DNA from: Sulfuricaulis sp.
GTDB lineage: Bacteria; Pseudomonadota; Gammaproteobacteria; Acidiferrobacterales; Sulfurifustaceae
Direction: 5' to 3'
Length of the DNA stretch: 56,356 bases
Assembly (NCBI RefSeq): GCF_024653915.1
Contig: NZ_JANLGY010000008.1
Location: forward strand, 1-56,356
Part shown: positions 21,579 through 30,750 of the stretch, one piece after another
Numbering within the stretch: the first letter of the stretch is position 1
How the letters are laid out: each line of letters opens with the position of its first letter
The notes under the pieces: model-generated
Told to the model about the DNA's origin: nothing
Seen by the model: the letters and a program-made list of their open reading frames with translations, nothing else
The model's database searches: none
Program-made: the position numbers and the translations under genes

Positions 21579-21881
21579 ATCTGTGAACGCTCCATGTTGG
21601 CCCGACGTAATTTAGATGTCACATTCTGACGTATAACCTAGCCAAGTGACATCTAACTTAGCGGGACCATGTGGCGATACGCGTTTCCAACAAGCACTTA
21701 AGCAATGTTGCCCACAATTCATACAGTATTAAACGATCCGCCAAACCCAGCAAGGGTCGTGTGTGGGTTTGAGGCTGGTACTGCAGCAATTAGCAGGTGG
21801 GGTGCTGCTTCCCAATTAGGCTCGAAGGTCTGCAGTGGGTCTTCCTGCTGTTCGGGGAAGCTAACAGAGCCCAATAGTCAT
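21579..21881. other. intergenic region: cassette leader and flank
   Basis: No gene seen. It holds an 11-bp perfect inverted repeat, TTAGATGTCAC (21612-21622) and GTGACATCTAA (21646-21656), whose outer end coincides with the candidate cassette boundary. A second short repeat, CAAACCCA/TGGGTTTG, lies near 21740-21770. No integrase gene and no second complete attC site were found here. Confidence 0.5.
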
Positions 21882-22184
21882 TTAAATAAAGGCGGGCACT
21901 TTCTGGAGGCGAATCACTACGTTTGAGAGATCCGCTTCATTAACGATATCGTAACGGTCAAATACCGCTCGGGTGCGGTGCCCAGATATCTCCATCGCCA
22001 CCCGCTCCGAAATACCTGCTCGCACCATGTTCCGTACCGCCGTCCGTCGCAGATCATGAAATAACTTACCCGCCATTCCTACCTTTTCACAGGTCACGCG
22101 CCACATCCGTTTCGGAACTTTTTGCAGTCTTCTCCCGCGGTAATGACAGGCCCAAGAACATTCGGGATAGTCGGCTATATTTAC
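21882..22184 (-). pseudogene. tyrosine recombinase (phage-type integrase) C-terminal remnant
   Basis: The frame encodes only the end of a tyrosine recombinase: a [15 protein letters not shown] lead-in, then [15 protein letters not shown] with the HxxR box, ISGH with the GH pair, and FDRYD with the catalytic tyrosine. The N-terminal DNA-binding part and the first catalytic Arg are missing. The homologous frame stops against the end of the TetR gene. It resembles phage or island integrases, not an integron IntI. Confidence 0.85.
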
Positions 22185-22186
22185 CT

Positions 22187-22843
22187 TTAAGTGCGAATTT
22201 TTCTCCGCTTTCGCGGTTTGTTTGCTCCACCTGTCTTGAGTCCATTGAGATAACCGTCAATCAGCGGTTCTGCATTCTTGGCGAGCGGCAGGTATTTCGT
22301 GTCCAGCACCCAGTTCGTGATCAGGCCATCCACCAGTGCATGCAGCCCCACCGCCGCGAGCCGCGGGTTGACCGACTTGGCGAGCAGGCCCTTTTTCGCT
22401 GCGTTGCGCAGGCCGCGCTCGATATTTCCCAGACACTCGGTACGACACTCGATGTGACGCGCCCGCAGCGGCTCCATTTCGTCCGCATATTCGACCTTGT
22501 AGCGTGAAATTTCCGCCACACGCCGGGATTGCGGGTCAGAAGTAATGCGCTCGAGCACAGCCAGCGCGCAGCGGCGCACGTAAGCCAGCGGGTCCGCGAT
22601 ATCCTTGTCGCCCGCGCGCGCCACCATGGCCTCCATGGGCAGCGACACGCGATCCATCATGGCCTCGAACAGGTCAGCCTTGTTCTTGAAGTGCCAGTAG
22701 ATGGCCCCACGGGTAACGCCGGCCGCATCGGCCACGTCGGCAAGCGAAGTACGCGCCACCCCCTTCTTGAGAAAGACACGCTCGGCAGTATCGAGGATGC
22801 GGTGGCGGGTCTCCTGCGCTTCTTCCTTGGTTCGTCGTGCCAT
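22187..22843 (-). CDS. TetR family repressor of the adjacent RND efflux operon
   Basis: A 218-residue regulator of the AcrR/TtgR type. The N-terminal helix-turn-helix reads [20 protein letters not shown]...[18 protein letters not shown], and the ligand-binding domain is variable. It is divergent from the RND operon, and an 18-bp palindrome that fits a TetR operator lies between them. By analogy it represses the pump until a toxic ligand binds. The C-terminus is rich in Lys/Arg. Confidence 0.92.
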   Translation of the reverse strand: MARRTKEEAQETRHRILDTAERVFLKKGVARTSLADVADAAGVTRGAIYWHFKNKADLFEAMMDRVSLPMEAMVARAGDKDIADPLAYVRRCALAVLERITSDPQSRRVAEISRYKVEYADEMEPLRARHIECRTECLGNIERGLRNAAKKGLLAKSVNPRLAAVGLHALVDGLITNWVLDTKYLPLAKNAEPLIDGYLNGLKTGGANKPRKRRKIRT

Positions 22844-22929
22844 CTCTAAGATATCTCCGGTACCACGGAACGCAGTCCGTGCTCGCGCAAGTCAAACGGA
22901 TTAAACACTCGGATAGCCAAGGGAGGCTG

Positions 22930-22957
22930 TTTACATACATTCATGAATGTATATAAT
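22930..22957 (+). promoter_or_regulatory. RND operon promoter with palindromic TetR operator
   Basis: TTTACA (22930-22935), a 16-base spacer and TATAAT (22952-22957) form the promoter. A perfect 18-bp palindrome, ATACATTCATGAATGTAT (22935-22952), fills the spacer, so a bound TetR dimer would block polymerase directly. It probably also controls the tetR promoter on the other strand. Confidence 0.8.
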
Positions 22958-23048
22958 ACATGGCCTGCGATGGGATGTCATCAATGAAATCGGCCACCGC
23001 ATCAAACCGGGTCGCACGCGAACCGGATGAACCGAGAGACAACAAACA

Positions 23049-24260
23049 ATGAAAATCCAAAACTCGATACCGCGCGTCAGTGTCTCTGGATGGTTTGTCT
23101 TCGCGCTGGTGGCGCTGCTGCTTTCCGGCTGCGAACGCGCCGGCTCGCAACCACCCAACGGTATGCCGCCGCCCGAAGTATCGGTGGTGACAATCGAGCC
23201 GAAAAATATTCCAGCCACTTTTGAATACACCGGCCAGACCGCCGGCTCGCGCGAAGTCGAAGTACGGGCACGCGTAACCGGCATTCTGCTAAAACGCAAT
23301 TATTCTGAAGGTGGCACCGTCACCCAAGGACAATCGCTGTTCACCATCGACCCGGCTTTATACAACGCCGCGTTCAAGCGCTCCGAGGCCGATCTTGGCG
23401 CCGTCCAGGCGCGCTTCCAGCAGTCGCACCGCGAAGTGTTACGCCTGAAGCCGCTCTTCAAGGCGAAGGCAATCAGTCAAAAAGAATACGACGACGCCGT
23501 TTCGAATGAAGCCATTGCCGCGGCCGACGTCAAGGCGGCTCGGGCGCGTGTCACCGAGGCACGGCTTAACCTGGAGTACACGCAAGTCGAATCGCCGATC
23601 TCCGGTATCGCCGGCAGAGGACTGCGCTCCGAGGGCAATTACGTTACCGGTCCCGACGTGCTGCTCACAACAGTGACCCAGATCGATCCAATGTATGTGC
23701 TGTTCGGCATTTCCGACGAGGAACGCCTTAAGCTCCATCGTGAATCCGAGGCCGGGCGCCTGATCCTGCCGAAAGACGGGAATTTCGATGTGAACGTCAA
23801 ACTTGCCGAGGGCGGCTTGTATCCCAAGTCCGGAAAAATGAATTTCACCGGCGTGCGCGTGTCAGGAACCACCGGCACCAGCGAGGCCCGCGCCGAACTG
23901 CCAAACCCCAATGGATTATTGCGGCCCGGGACTTTCGTGCGCGTGATTCTGGGCGGTGCGCAACGTCCCAATGCCATCCTGGTGCCGCAACGCGCAGTGC
24001 TGGAAGGACCGCAAGGCAAGTTCGTCTATATCGTGAACGCCGAAAACAAGGCTGAAGCGCGGCCGGTGCAATTGGGCGACTGGCAAGACGACGACTGGAT
24101 CATCACGGCCGGAGTCAATGCTGGCGACAAGGTAATTGTAGACGGTGTCATGAAAATCGGACCCGGTGCCCCCGTGCGCATAGCGGATCCGAATTCAGCC
24201 AAAGCACCTCCCGGCAAGCCGGGTGACAAGCCGCCCGCCTCCAAACCAGCGACAAAATAA
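23049..24260 (+). CDS. RND efflux periplasmic adaptor (AcrA/MexA family)
   Basis: A 403-residue membrane-fusion lipoprotein with the lipobox LLSGC. It then shows the hallmark sequence of the family (VEVRARVTGILLKRNYSEGGTVTQGQSLFTID) for the lipoyl domain, a helical hairpin, the beta-barrel (LLRPGTFVRVILGG) and a Pro/Lys-rich tail. It links the inner-membrane pump to the outer-membrane channel. It is the first gene of the operon. Confidence 0.95.
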   Translation: MKIQNSIPRVSVSGWFVFALVALLLSGCERAGSQPPNGMPPPEVSVVTIEPKNIPATFEYTGQTAGSREVEVRARVTGILLKRNYSEGGTVTQGQSLFTIDPALYNAAFKRSEADLGAVQARFQQSHREVLRLKPLFKAKAISQKEYDDAVSNEAIAAADVKAARARVTEARLNLEYTQVESPISGIAGRGLRSEGNYVTGPDVLLTTVTQIDPMYVLFGISDEERLKLHRESEAGRLILPKDGNFDVNVKLAEGGLYPKSGKMNFTGVRVSGTTGTSEARAELPNPNGLLRPGTFVRVILGGAQRPNAILVPQRAVLEGPQGKFVYIVNAENKAEARPVQLGDWQDDDWIITAGVNAGDKVIVDGVMKIGPGAPVRIADPNSAKAPPGKPGDKPPASKPATK

Positions 24261-24281
24261 CCGGATCCTCCGAGCAACGTC

Positions 24282-27200
24282 ATGTTCTCGCGTTATTTTA
24301 TAGATCGCCCGATCCTCGCGGCCGTACTGTCCATCTTTATTGTCATTGCGGGACTGGCGTCGATGCGCATCCTGCCGATCGCACAGTATCCGGAAATCGC
24401 CCCGCCTGTTGTCACGGTGCAGGCGGTCTATCCCGGCGCTTCGGCCGAAGTGATCGAGCAGACTGTGGCCGCGCCGCTGGAGAACCAGATCAACGGCGTC
24501 GAGAACATGATCTACATGAGCTCGAACTCGGGCTCCAACGGCGTGGTGCAGATCCAGGTCACGTTCGACATTGGCACCGACGTGGACCAGGCCGCGCTCA
24601 ACGTCAACAACCGCGTCAAACAGGCTGAACCGCGACTGCCGGAGGAAGTGCGCCGCCAGGGCGTGACGGTCGAGAAAGGTTCGTCTTCGTTCCTGCAGGT
24701 GCTCGCCTTTTACTCGCCCGACGGGCGTTACGAAAACCTGTACATCAGCAACTACGTCACACTCAACGTGCTCGATGCCCTCAAGCGCGTGCCGGGCACC
24801 ACGAACGTGCAAATCTTCGGCGCCAAGGATTACGCCATGCGCATCTGGATCAAACCCGATCGCCTGGCCCAGTTGCGGCTAACGCCAAACGACCTGATCC
24901 GCGCGCTGAACGAGCAGAACGCGCAATTCGCTGCCGGCAAGATCGGGCAGTCGCCGACCGGCGGGCCGCAAGAGCTGGTTTACACCATCACCACAAAGGG
25001 TCGCCTCAGCGAGGCGCGCGAATTCGAGAACATTATCGTGCGCGCCAATTCCGACGGCTCGACTTTGCGTCTCAAGGACGTTGCCCGCATCGAGCTCGGT
25101 TCCAAGGACTACGACTTCATCGGCCGCGTCAACGGCAAGCAGGCAATACTGGTCGGTATTTTCCTCCAACCGGGAGCCAACGCGCTCGAAGTGGCCGAAA
25201 GCGTGGAAAAAACAATCGAAGAGCTGGCGCAGCGCTTCCCCGACGGCGTCACACACTCCGTCGTCTACGACACCACGCGCTTCGTGAAGGTGTCCATCCG
25301 CGAGGTGGTGAAAACGCTGGCGGAAGCGATGCTGCTGGTGTTCCTGGTGGTGTTCCTGTTTCTGCAGAACTGGCGTGCCACACTCATCCCGTTCGCGGCC
25401 GTGCCGGTATCGCTGCTCGGGACCTTCGCGGGGATGTACCTGCTCGGTTACTCGATCAACACCTTGACGCTGTTCGGCATGGTGCTGTCCATCGGCATCG
25501 TGGTGGACGACGCCATCGTGGTGCTGGAAAACGTCGAGCGCATCATGCACGAAGAACGTGCCGCTGTGCGCGATGCCGCCATCAAGGCCATGAACGAGGT
25601 CTCCAGCCCGATCATTGCCATCGTGCTGGTACTGTGCGCGGTGTTCGTCCCGATCGCCTTCCTCGGCGGGCTGACGGGAGAGCTGTACCGCCAGTTCGCG
25701 GTCACCATCGCCATCGCTGTCGTGATCTCCGGATTCGTGGCGCTCACGCTCACGCCGGCGTTGTGCGTGCTGATCCTGAAGCACGAGCACAAAGTCCCCA
25801 ACCGCTTCTTCAACTGGTTCAACGACTGGTTCCACCGCATGACGGGGCGCTATTCCGGCGGCGTGGCCTGGATGATCCGCCGCGGCGGCATCGGCCTGGC
25901 CCTGTTTCTGGTCATGGTCCTGGTCGCCACCGGCCTGTGGCGCCTCACTCCCGGGAGCCTGGTACCGGACGAGGACCAGGGCTATTACATTACCGCGGTG
26001 ATCCTGCCGGACGGCGCCTCGCTCGAGCGTACCGACAAGGTGGTCAGTGAAGTCATCGAGGCCATCAAATCCAATCCGGCCAACGAGAACGCGGTGGCCT
26101 TCACCGGCTTCGATTTTCTCGCCGGTTATTTCCGCAACAACGCCGCCACCATCTTCGTCACCCAGACGCACTGGGACGACCGCGACGTCGGCACGAAGGA
26201 ACTCGTGGGCGAGCTGTATATGAAGACGGGGCATATCAAGGAAGCGCTGGTGCTGTCCTTCCCTCCGCCTCCAATCTTCGGTCTCGGCAACGCCGGCGGC
26301 TTTGAGCTGTACCTGCAAAACCGCGGCGAAGGCGGTGCAGCACGCATGGCCCAGGTAATGGGCCAATTCCTGCAACGCGCCAACAGCGACCCGATGCTCG
26401 GCGGTGTGCAGACCCTGTGGCGCGCGAACGCGCCGCAACTCTACGTGGACGTCAACCGCGAAAAGGCCAAGGCACTCGGCGTGCCGCTCAACGAACTGTA
26501 CGGCTCACTGGCGGCCACGCTCGGCAACTATTACGTCAATGACTTCAACAAATTCGGACGCACCTGGCAGGTGCTGATGTCAGCCGACCCGGTCTACCGC
26601 AAGGAACCCGGCGCAATCGGTGACATCTACGTGCGCTCTGACAACGGCGAGATGATTCCGCTCAGCGCGCTCTCCACAGTGCGTTACACCGCCGGGCCGG
26701 ACGCGCTCGACCGCTTCAACAACCTGCCGGCGGTAAAGATGTTCGGCCAGGGCGCGCCCGGGGTGTCTTCCGGACAGGCGATTGCCGAGGTCGAGCGCCT
26801 TGCCGGAGAAGTTCTCCCTCCCGACTTCAGCTATGACTGGGGCGGCGCTTCGTACCAGGAGAAAAAATCCGGCGGCACCTCCGGCCTCGCGCTCGGCCTG
26901 GCGGTGGTGATGGTGTTCCTTATTCTGTCCGCGCAATACAGCAAATGGTCGCTGCCGCTGACCGTGCTGATGGCGCTGCCCTTCGGCACTTTCGGTGCAC
27001 TCGCCGCGGTGTGGCTGCGCGGCTATACCAATGATGTCTATTTCCAGATCGGCCTGGTGACATTACTCGGTCTCGCCGCCAAGAACGCGATCCTGATCGT
27101 CGAATACGCGGTATTGAAACACCACGAAGGCCTGTCGGCCTCGGCCGCCGCGCTCGAAGCGGCACGCCTGCGTTTTCGCCCGATCCTCATGACCTCGCTA

Positions 27201-27488
27201 GCCTTCATTCTCGGCGTGCTGCCACTGGCCATCTCCACCGGTGCCGGCGCCGGTGCGCGCCAGTCGGTCGGCACCGGTGTCATGGGCGGTATGCTGGCCG
27301 CCACCTTTCTGGCGATTTTCTTTGTACCCATGTTTTTCAAACTAGTCACCGACCGGCACCTGACGGAAAAACGTTCGACGGCGGAAATCAAAGCCGAGGT
27401 CGAGCATCACAAGCAACTGGAACACAAGACCGTGCGCGCACCGCACGTGGCGCCGCGCATGAAGGGGGATGGCGATGTTGAGGTTTAA
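24282..27488 (+). CDS. RND multidrug efflux pump, inner membrane (AcrB/MexB, HAE1 family)
   Basis: A 1068-residue proton-driven trimeric pump. It shows FIDRPILAAVLSIFIV at the N-terminus, the proton-relay aspartates in GIVVDDAIVVLENVER, the relay lysine in GLAAKNAILIVEYA, and two large periplasmic loops. Length and motifs are those of the hydrophobic/amphiphilic exporter class. The gene lies 21 bases after the adaptor and overlaps the start of the channel gene. Confidence 0.97.
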   Translation: MFSRYFIDRPILAAVLSIFIVIAGLASMRILPIAQYPEIAPPVVTVQAVYPGASAEVIEQTVAAPLENQINGVENMIYMSSNSGSNGVVQIQVTFDIGTDVDQAALNVNNRVKQAEPRLPEEVRRQGVTVEKGSSSFLQVLAFYSPDGRYENLYISNYVTLNVLDALKRVPGTTNVQIFGAKDYAMRIWIKPDRLAQLRLTPNDLIRALNEQNAQFAAGKIGQSPTGGPQELVYTITTKGRLSEAREFENIIVRANSDGSTLRLKDVARIELGSKDYDFIGRVNGKQAILVGIFLQPGANALEVAESVEKTIEELAQRFPDGVTHSVVYDTTRFVKVSIREVVKTLAEAMLLVFLVVFLFLQNWRATLIPFAAVPVSLLGTFAGMYLLGYSINTLTLFGMVLSIGIVVDDAIVVLENVERIMHEERAAVRDAAIKAMNEVSSPIIAIVLVLCAVFVPIAFLGGLTGELYRQFAVTIAIAVVISGFVALTLTPALCVLILKHEHKVPNRFFNWFNDWFHRMTGRYSGGVAWMIRRGGIGLALFLVMVLVATGLWRLTPGSLVPDEDQGYYITAVILPDGASLERTDKVVSEVIEAIKSNPANENAVAFTGFDFLAGYFRNNAATIFVTQTHWDDRDVGTKELVGELYMKTGHIKEALVLSFPPPPIFGLGNAGGFELYLQNRGEGGAARMAQVMGQFLQRANSDPMLGGVQTLWRANAPQLYVDVNREKAKALGVPLNELYGSLAATLGNYYVNDFNKFGRTWQVLMSADPVYRKEPGAIGDIYVRSDNGEMIPLSALSTVRYTAGPDALDRFNNLPAVKMFGQGAPGVSSGQAIAEVERLAGEVLPPDFSYDWGGASYQEKKSGGTSGLALGLAVVMVFLILSAQYSKWSLPLTVLMALPFGTFGALAAVWLRGYTNDVYFQIGLVTLLGLAAKNAILIVEYAVLKHHEGLSASAAALEAARLRFRPILMTSLAFILGVLPLAISTGAGAGARQSVGTGVMGGMLAATFLAIFFVPMFFKLVTDRHLTEKRSTAEIKAEVEHHKQLEHKTVRAPHVAPRMKGDGDVEV

Positions 27489-28911
27489 TCGTCATGGCGT
27501 CACCTTCATCATGATCCTGGCGCTGGAAGGTTGTATCAACCTCGCGCCGGATTATCAGCGCCCGGCAAGCGACCTGCCGTCAGACTGGAAAATGCCGGAA
27601 GGTCAAAGCGCCACCACTCTCGGTGCAACGTGGTGGAAGATATTCGATGATCCGCAGCTCACCCGCATGGTGGATGAAGCGCTGGCGCATAATGCCAACC
27701 TTGCCGTCGCCGTCGCACGCGTGGACGAGGCACGCGCCCTGCTGGGTGAAACGCGTTCCGGACAATTCCCGACCTTGGACGCCACCTACAGCCGTGATCG
27801 CACACAATCCTCGCTGCGCACTGCCACGCCACTGCCACCGGGCGCGGCACGCCAGCGCGACAATTATCGCGGCACGCTGAACCTGGCTTACGAGCTCGAT
27901 CTGTGGGGTCGTTTGCGCAATGCCACCGCCGCCGCCCGTTCCGAGCTGCTCGCCACCGAGGCGGTGCAGGTAACCGTGCGGATTGCACTGGCCGCGGACG
28001 TAGTGCAGGCCTATTTTGCGCTGCGCTCGCTGGATGAGCAGGTGGCCGCGACGCAGCGCTCGGTGATCTCACGCGGAGAATCGCTTGCGCTTCAGAAAAA
28101 ACGCTACGATGCCGGCGTTATTTCCGAATTCGAATACCTCCAGCTCGAGGCCGAGGAACTGGCGGCACGCGCGCAACTACCCGCCCTCGAAAGCCGGCGC
28201 ACCCGGCAGGAAAACGCGCTCGCGGTCCTCCTCGGCCGCAGTCCCCGCGCCATCTACACAGGGGTTGTGGTGGTAAAAGCAGCGACGATGGATGCGCCGG
28301 CCAAGCCACAGCAAGCACTCGTGGTGCCCGTCGGCCTGCCCTCGGAACTGCTGTTGCGCCGTCCCGATCTGTTCGAGGCCGAACAGCACATGATCGCCGC
28401 CAACGCCCGCATTGGTGTCGCGCGCGCAGCCTATTTTCCGTCCCTGTCGATCACCGGCTTTTTCGGCGGTGAAAGCGCGGCCATGAGCGATCTTTTTACC
28501 GGCCCTGCCGGAACTTGGCAGGCGGCGGGAGCGCTCACACAACCAATCTGGAACTTTGGACGCGTTGGTTCCCAGGTGGATGCCGCCAGCGCGCGCCAGC
28601 GCCAGGCGCTCGCGCAATATCAACTGGCGATTCAGAACGCGTTCCGCGAGGTGCGCGACGCGATCGTGGCCCAAACCAAGACGCGCGAGCAATTCGATGC
28701 CGAGGACAAGCGCGCCGCTACCCTGCGCGAGACGCTGCGCCTGGCCAAGTTGCGCTATCGTAGCGGTATTTCCAGCCAGCTTGACGTGCTCGACGCCGAA
28801 CGCAATTTGCTTGCCGCCGAACTCAATCGCAGCGATGCCCTGCGCGCGCAGCGCGCCGCCGTTGCCGACTTGTTCAAAGCACTCGGTGGCGGCTGGAACC
28901 CGGGTTCCTGA
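27475..28911 (+). CDS. outer membrane efflux channel (OprM/NodT family)
   Basis: A lipoprotein channel of about 478 residues: lipobox LEGC, then NLAPDYQRPASDLP and the typical internal duplication with WWKIFDDPQLTRMVDEAL and LRRPDLFEAEQHMIAANARIGVARAAYFPSLS. It completes the tripartite pump. The ATG at 27475 is preferred because AGGGGG lies six bases upstream; the ATG at 27469 directly abuts that site. It overlaps the pump gene and ends at a terminator. Confidence 0.94.
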   Translation: MLRFNRHGVTFIMILALEGCINLAPDYQRPASDLPSDWKMPEGQSATTLGATWWKIFDDPQLTRMVDEALAHNANLAVAVARVDEARALLGETRSGQFPTLDATYSRDRTQSSLRTATPLPPGAARQRDNYRGTLNLAYELDLWGRLRNATAAARSELLATEAVQVTVRIALAADVVQAYFALRSLDEQVAATQRSVISRGESLALQKKRYDAGVISEFEYLQLEAEELAARAQLPALESRRTRQENALAVLLGRSPRAIYTGVVVVKAATMDAPAKPQQALVVPVGLPSELLLRRPDLFEAEQHMIAANARIGVARAAYFPSLSITGFFGGESAAMSDLFTGPAGTWQAAGALTQPIWNFGRVGSQVDAASARQRQALAQYQLAIQNAFREVRDAIVAQTKTREQFDAEDKRAATLRETLRLAKLRYRSGISSQLDVLDAERNLLAAELNRSDALRAQRAAVADLFKALGGGWNPGS

Positions 28912-28920
28912 TCCAAACAA

Positions 28921-28944
28921 CAAAGGGCCCATAAGGGCCCTTTG
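28921..28944. terminator. bidirectional terminator after the RND operon
   Basis: Perfect hairpin CAAAGGGCCC-ATAA-GGGCCCTTTG between the convergent channel gene and the small hypothetical gene on the minus strand. A T-rich stretch follows on the plus strand. Confidence 0.88.
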
Positions 28945-28962
28945 TGTTTAACCATCGATGAT

Positions 28963-29535
28963 TCAGTGCGCCCGTGCCGCTCTTTCGGGGCGTTCCGGCC
29001 GGCTTACGCGCTCAGGTCGTACGGGCTTCTCGGCTCTTACTGCTGTCTTTTCAGGCTTCTCAATTTTAGGAACAGTGGATTTTACCGGACGGGAATCCTT
29101 GCGCAGCTCATTACGCACGTGCTGTGCGGCGCTGACCACCGGGCCGAGCTTGAAGCCAAGTTCCTTGGCAATCTGGCCCCAACCCATTTTTTTCGCGCGC
29201 AGAGATTCGATGTGCTGCAATGCGTCGGTCAGCTTCGGATAGGTGTTTGGGTCGGTTTTCGAAAATTCCTGCGCCATGGCAAGCTCGATACTCACACTGC
29301 CCCATCCCTGCTTTTTGGCGCGCAGATCCTGCACTACATCGGGGGCAACATTGAACTGTTTGGCCAGCGACTGAATCTTGTCAGTCTCACTCTTCGCCGT
29401 TAAATCCTCGTCTAAGTCCTTGCGGATGGTTTCGAGTTGCGCCTCATCGGCGTCAACCCGCGCCCACAGCGGGCTGCTGAGAGAAAACAGCAGAAGCATT
29501 CCGCCCAATACCGCTGTTACCAGTGTCCCTTGCAT
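28963..29535 (-). CDS. hypothetical secreted protein with two RAKKxGWG repeats
   Basis: A 190-residue protein with a signal peptide (GGMLLLFSLSSPLWA). Two similar units follow, each with LRAKKxGWGxxxxEL (about residues 71-87 and 112-127). The C-terminal tail is rich in Arg, Pro and Glu. I do not recognise a named family; the repeat unit may be a small helical module. It is likely periplasmic. It converges on the RND operon and stands alone. Confidence 0.75.
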   Translation of the reverse strand: MQGTLVTAVLGGMLLLFSLSSPLWARVDADEAQLETIRKDLDEDLTAKSETDKIQSLAKQFNVAPDVVQDLRAKKQGWGSVSIELAMAQEFSKTDPNTYPKLTDALQHIESLRAKKMGWGQIAKELGFKLGPVVSAAQHVRNELRKDSRPVKSTVPKIEKPEKTAVRAEKPVRPERVSRPERPERAARAH

Positions 29536-29633
29536 TGTTTCCTCCTTGTTGCAGTTATATTTCGCACGCGTCCATGTGCATCTGCATTAACGCACGATGA
29601 GAGGAAACGATACAACACCGTTCAGCGGGGAAT

Positions 29634-29861
29634 TTATGCCTCCCATTCCTCCAGCGGAGAACTGGGCTGACGCTTTTCGGCGAGCAGGTGCTTGGCCTTG
29701 ATCTCATTCTCAGCGAACGCCATGCGGATAACGTTGGGATTGTCAGGCGATTCGGCTATCCGCAGTTCACGGCAGAGGTCTTTCGCTTCCTTGTATCTCT
29801 CGCAGGTCTTGACGAGTTTCAGCTGCTTGTCGGCTGCAATCCGGAAAACGAAATAAGGCAT
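29634..29861 (-). CDS. hypothetical protein (75 aa)
   Basis: A small soluble protein beginning MPYFVFRI. Its regular amphipathic composition (YKEAKDLCRELR, ENEIKAKHLLAEKR) and tail ending LEEWEA suggest a real gene rather than a chance frame. No signal or membrane segment. Function unknown. It lies downstream of the ABC exporter genes on the same strand and may share their transcript. Confidence 0.7.
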   Translation of the reverse strand: MPYFVFRIAADKQLKLVKTCERYKEAKDLCRELRIAESPDNPNVIRMAFAENEIKAKHLLAEKRQPSSPLEEWEA

Positions 29862-29922
29862 GGTGTGTTCCTGTAGATAGGTGAAAGCCCGGGAATGCTA
29901 CCCCGGCGTTACTCGCGTGTCA

Positions 29923-30750
29923 TCACTCTCCGACGTGCAGCAACTGACCACGCACGCGCGCGAGTTTGAAGAACGCCAGGAACGAAACAAAACCCGCCGT
30001 GAGATAGACCACGTTGAGCAGCACGGCGTGCATCAGCAAATCCACGCGAAAGACATGGTCAAACAGCACCGAACGCATACCCTCGAACACATGGCTCGAT
30101 GGCAGCATGGCCGCGACGTATTGCAGCCATTCGGGCAGGGTTGATATGGGGTAATACACGCCACTGATGGGCTGCACCGCAAAGATGGCGATCCACGCCA
30201 TGCTTTCCGCGCCGAGGCCGTAGCGCAGCACAATGCCCGAAACCAGCAGGCCGATGGCCCAGCCCATCACAATGAGATTGATGAAAAACGCCAGCAGCGG
30301 CAGACCCAAGCTGAATACGGAGAAATTGAACAGCGGAATGGCGATGAACGCCGCGCCGCCGACGCCGATCACGGTGCGGATCAGGCTCATGGTCAGCAGC
30401 GCGCAGCCCAGTTCCGTCGGACGCAAGGGGCTGACGAACAGGTGGCCGAGATTGCGCGACCACATCTCCTCCATGAACACCAGCGACACCCCGAGCTGGC
30501 TGCGAAACAACACGTCCCACAACAGTACCGCCGACAGCAGCACGCCCGAAGCCTGCGCGATCCAGGAGCTGTGGTTGATCAGGAACATGGTGATGAAGCC
30601 CCACAGGATCATCTGCACCGTGGGCCAATACACCAGCTCCAGGATGCGCGGCCCGGAACTGCGCAGCAGGTAGGTATGACGCAGTACCAGCGCGTAGATC
30701 CGGCGCAGCGAAGGGATAAAACCGGTGTGCGCGTGCGCAATTATGCTCAT
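29923..30750 (-). CDS. ABC-2 type transporter permease
   Basis: A 275-residue membrane protein with six hydrophobic segments and the ABC-2 pattern seen in NodJ/DrrB-like exporters (RTVIGVGGAAFIAIPLF, QPISGVYYPISTLPEWLQYVAAMLPSSHVFEGMRS). It pairs with the ATPase encoded just upstream; the two frames overlap by four bases. Exports lipids, polysaccharide or drugs in relatives; the substrate here is unknown. Confidence 0.9.
   Translation of the reverse strand: MSIIAHAHTGFIPSLRRIYALVLRHTYLLRSSGPRILELVYWPTVQMILWGFITMFLINHSSWIAQASGVLLSAVLLWDVLFRSQLGVSLVFMEEMWSRNLGHLFVSPLRPTELGCALLTMSLIRTVIGVGGAAFIAIPLFNFSVFSLGLPLLAFFINLIVMGWAIGLLVSGIVLRYGLGAESMAWIAIFAVQPISGVYYPISTLPEWLQYVAAMLPSSHVFEGMRSVLFDHVFRVDLLMHAVLLNVVYLTAGFVSFLAFFKLARVRGQLLHVGE

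Noticed and set aside
21640-21740. Possible second attC upstream of the cassette gene
   Set aside because: A GTTAGAT core is present, but no matching RYYYAAC box was found within about 100 bases upstream on the minus strand. Only the core is reported, as a candidate boundary.
21882-22184. Integron integrase IntI
   Set aside because: The fragment has the [15 protein letters not shown] and FDRYD pattern of phage or island integrases, lacks the IntI-specific insert, and is truncated.
24879-26438. Long open frame of 519 codons on the minus strand
   Set aside because: It lies wholly inside the RND pump gene on the opposite strand. Its product is a His/Arg/Glu-rich low-complexity sequence typical of the mirror frame of a GC-rich gene.
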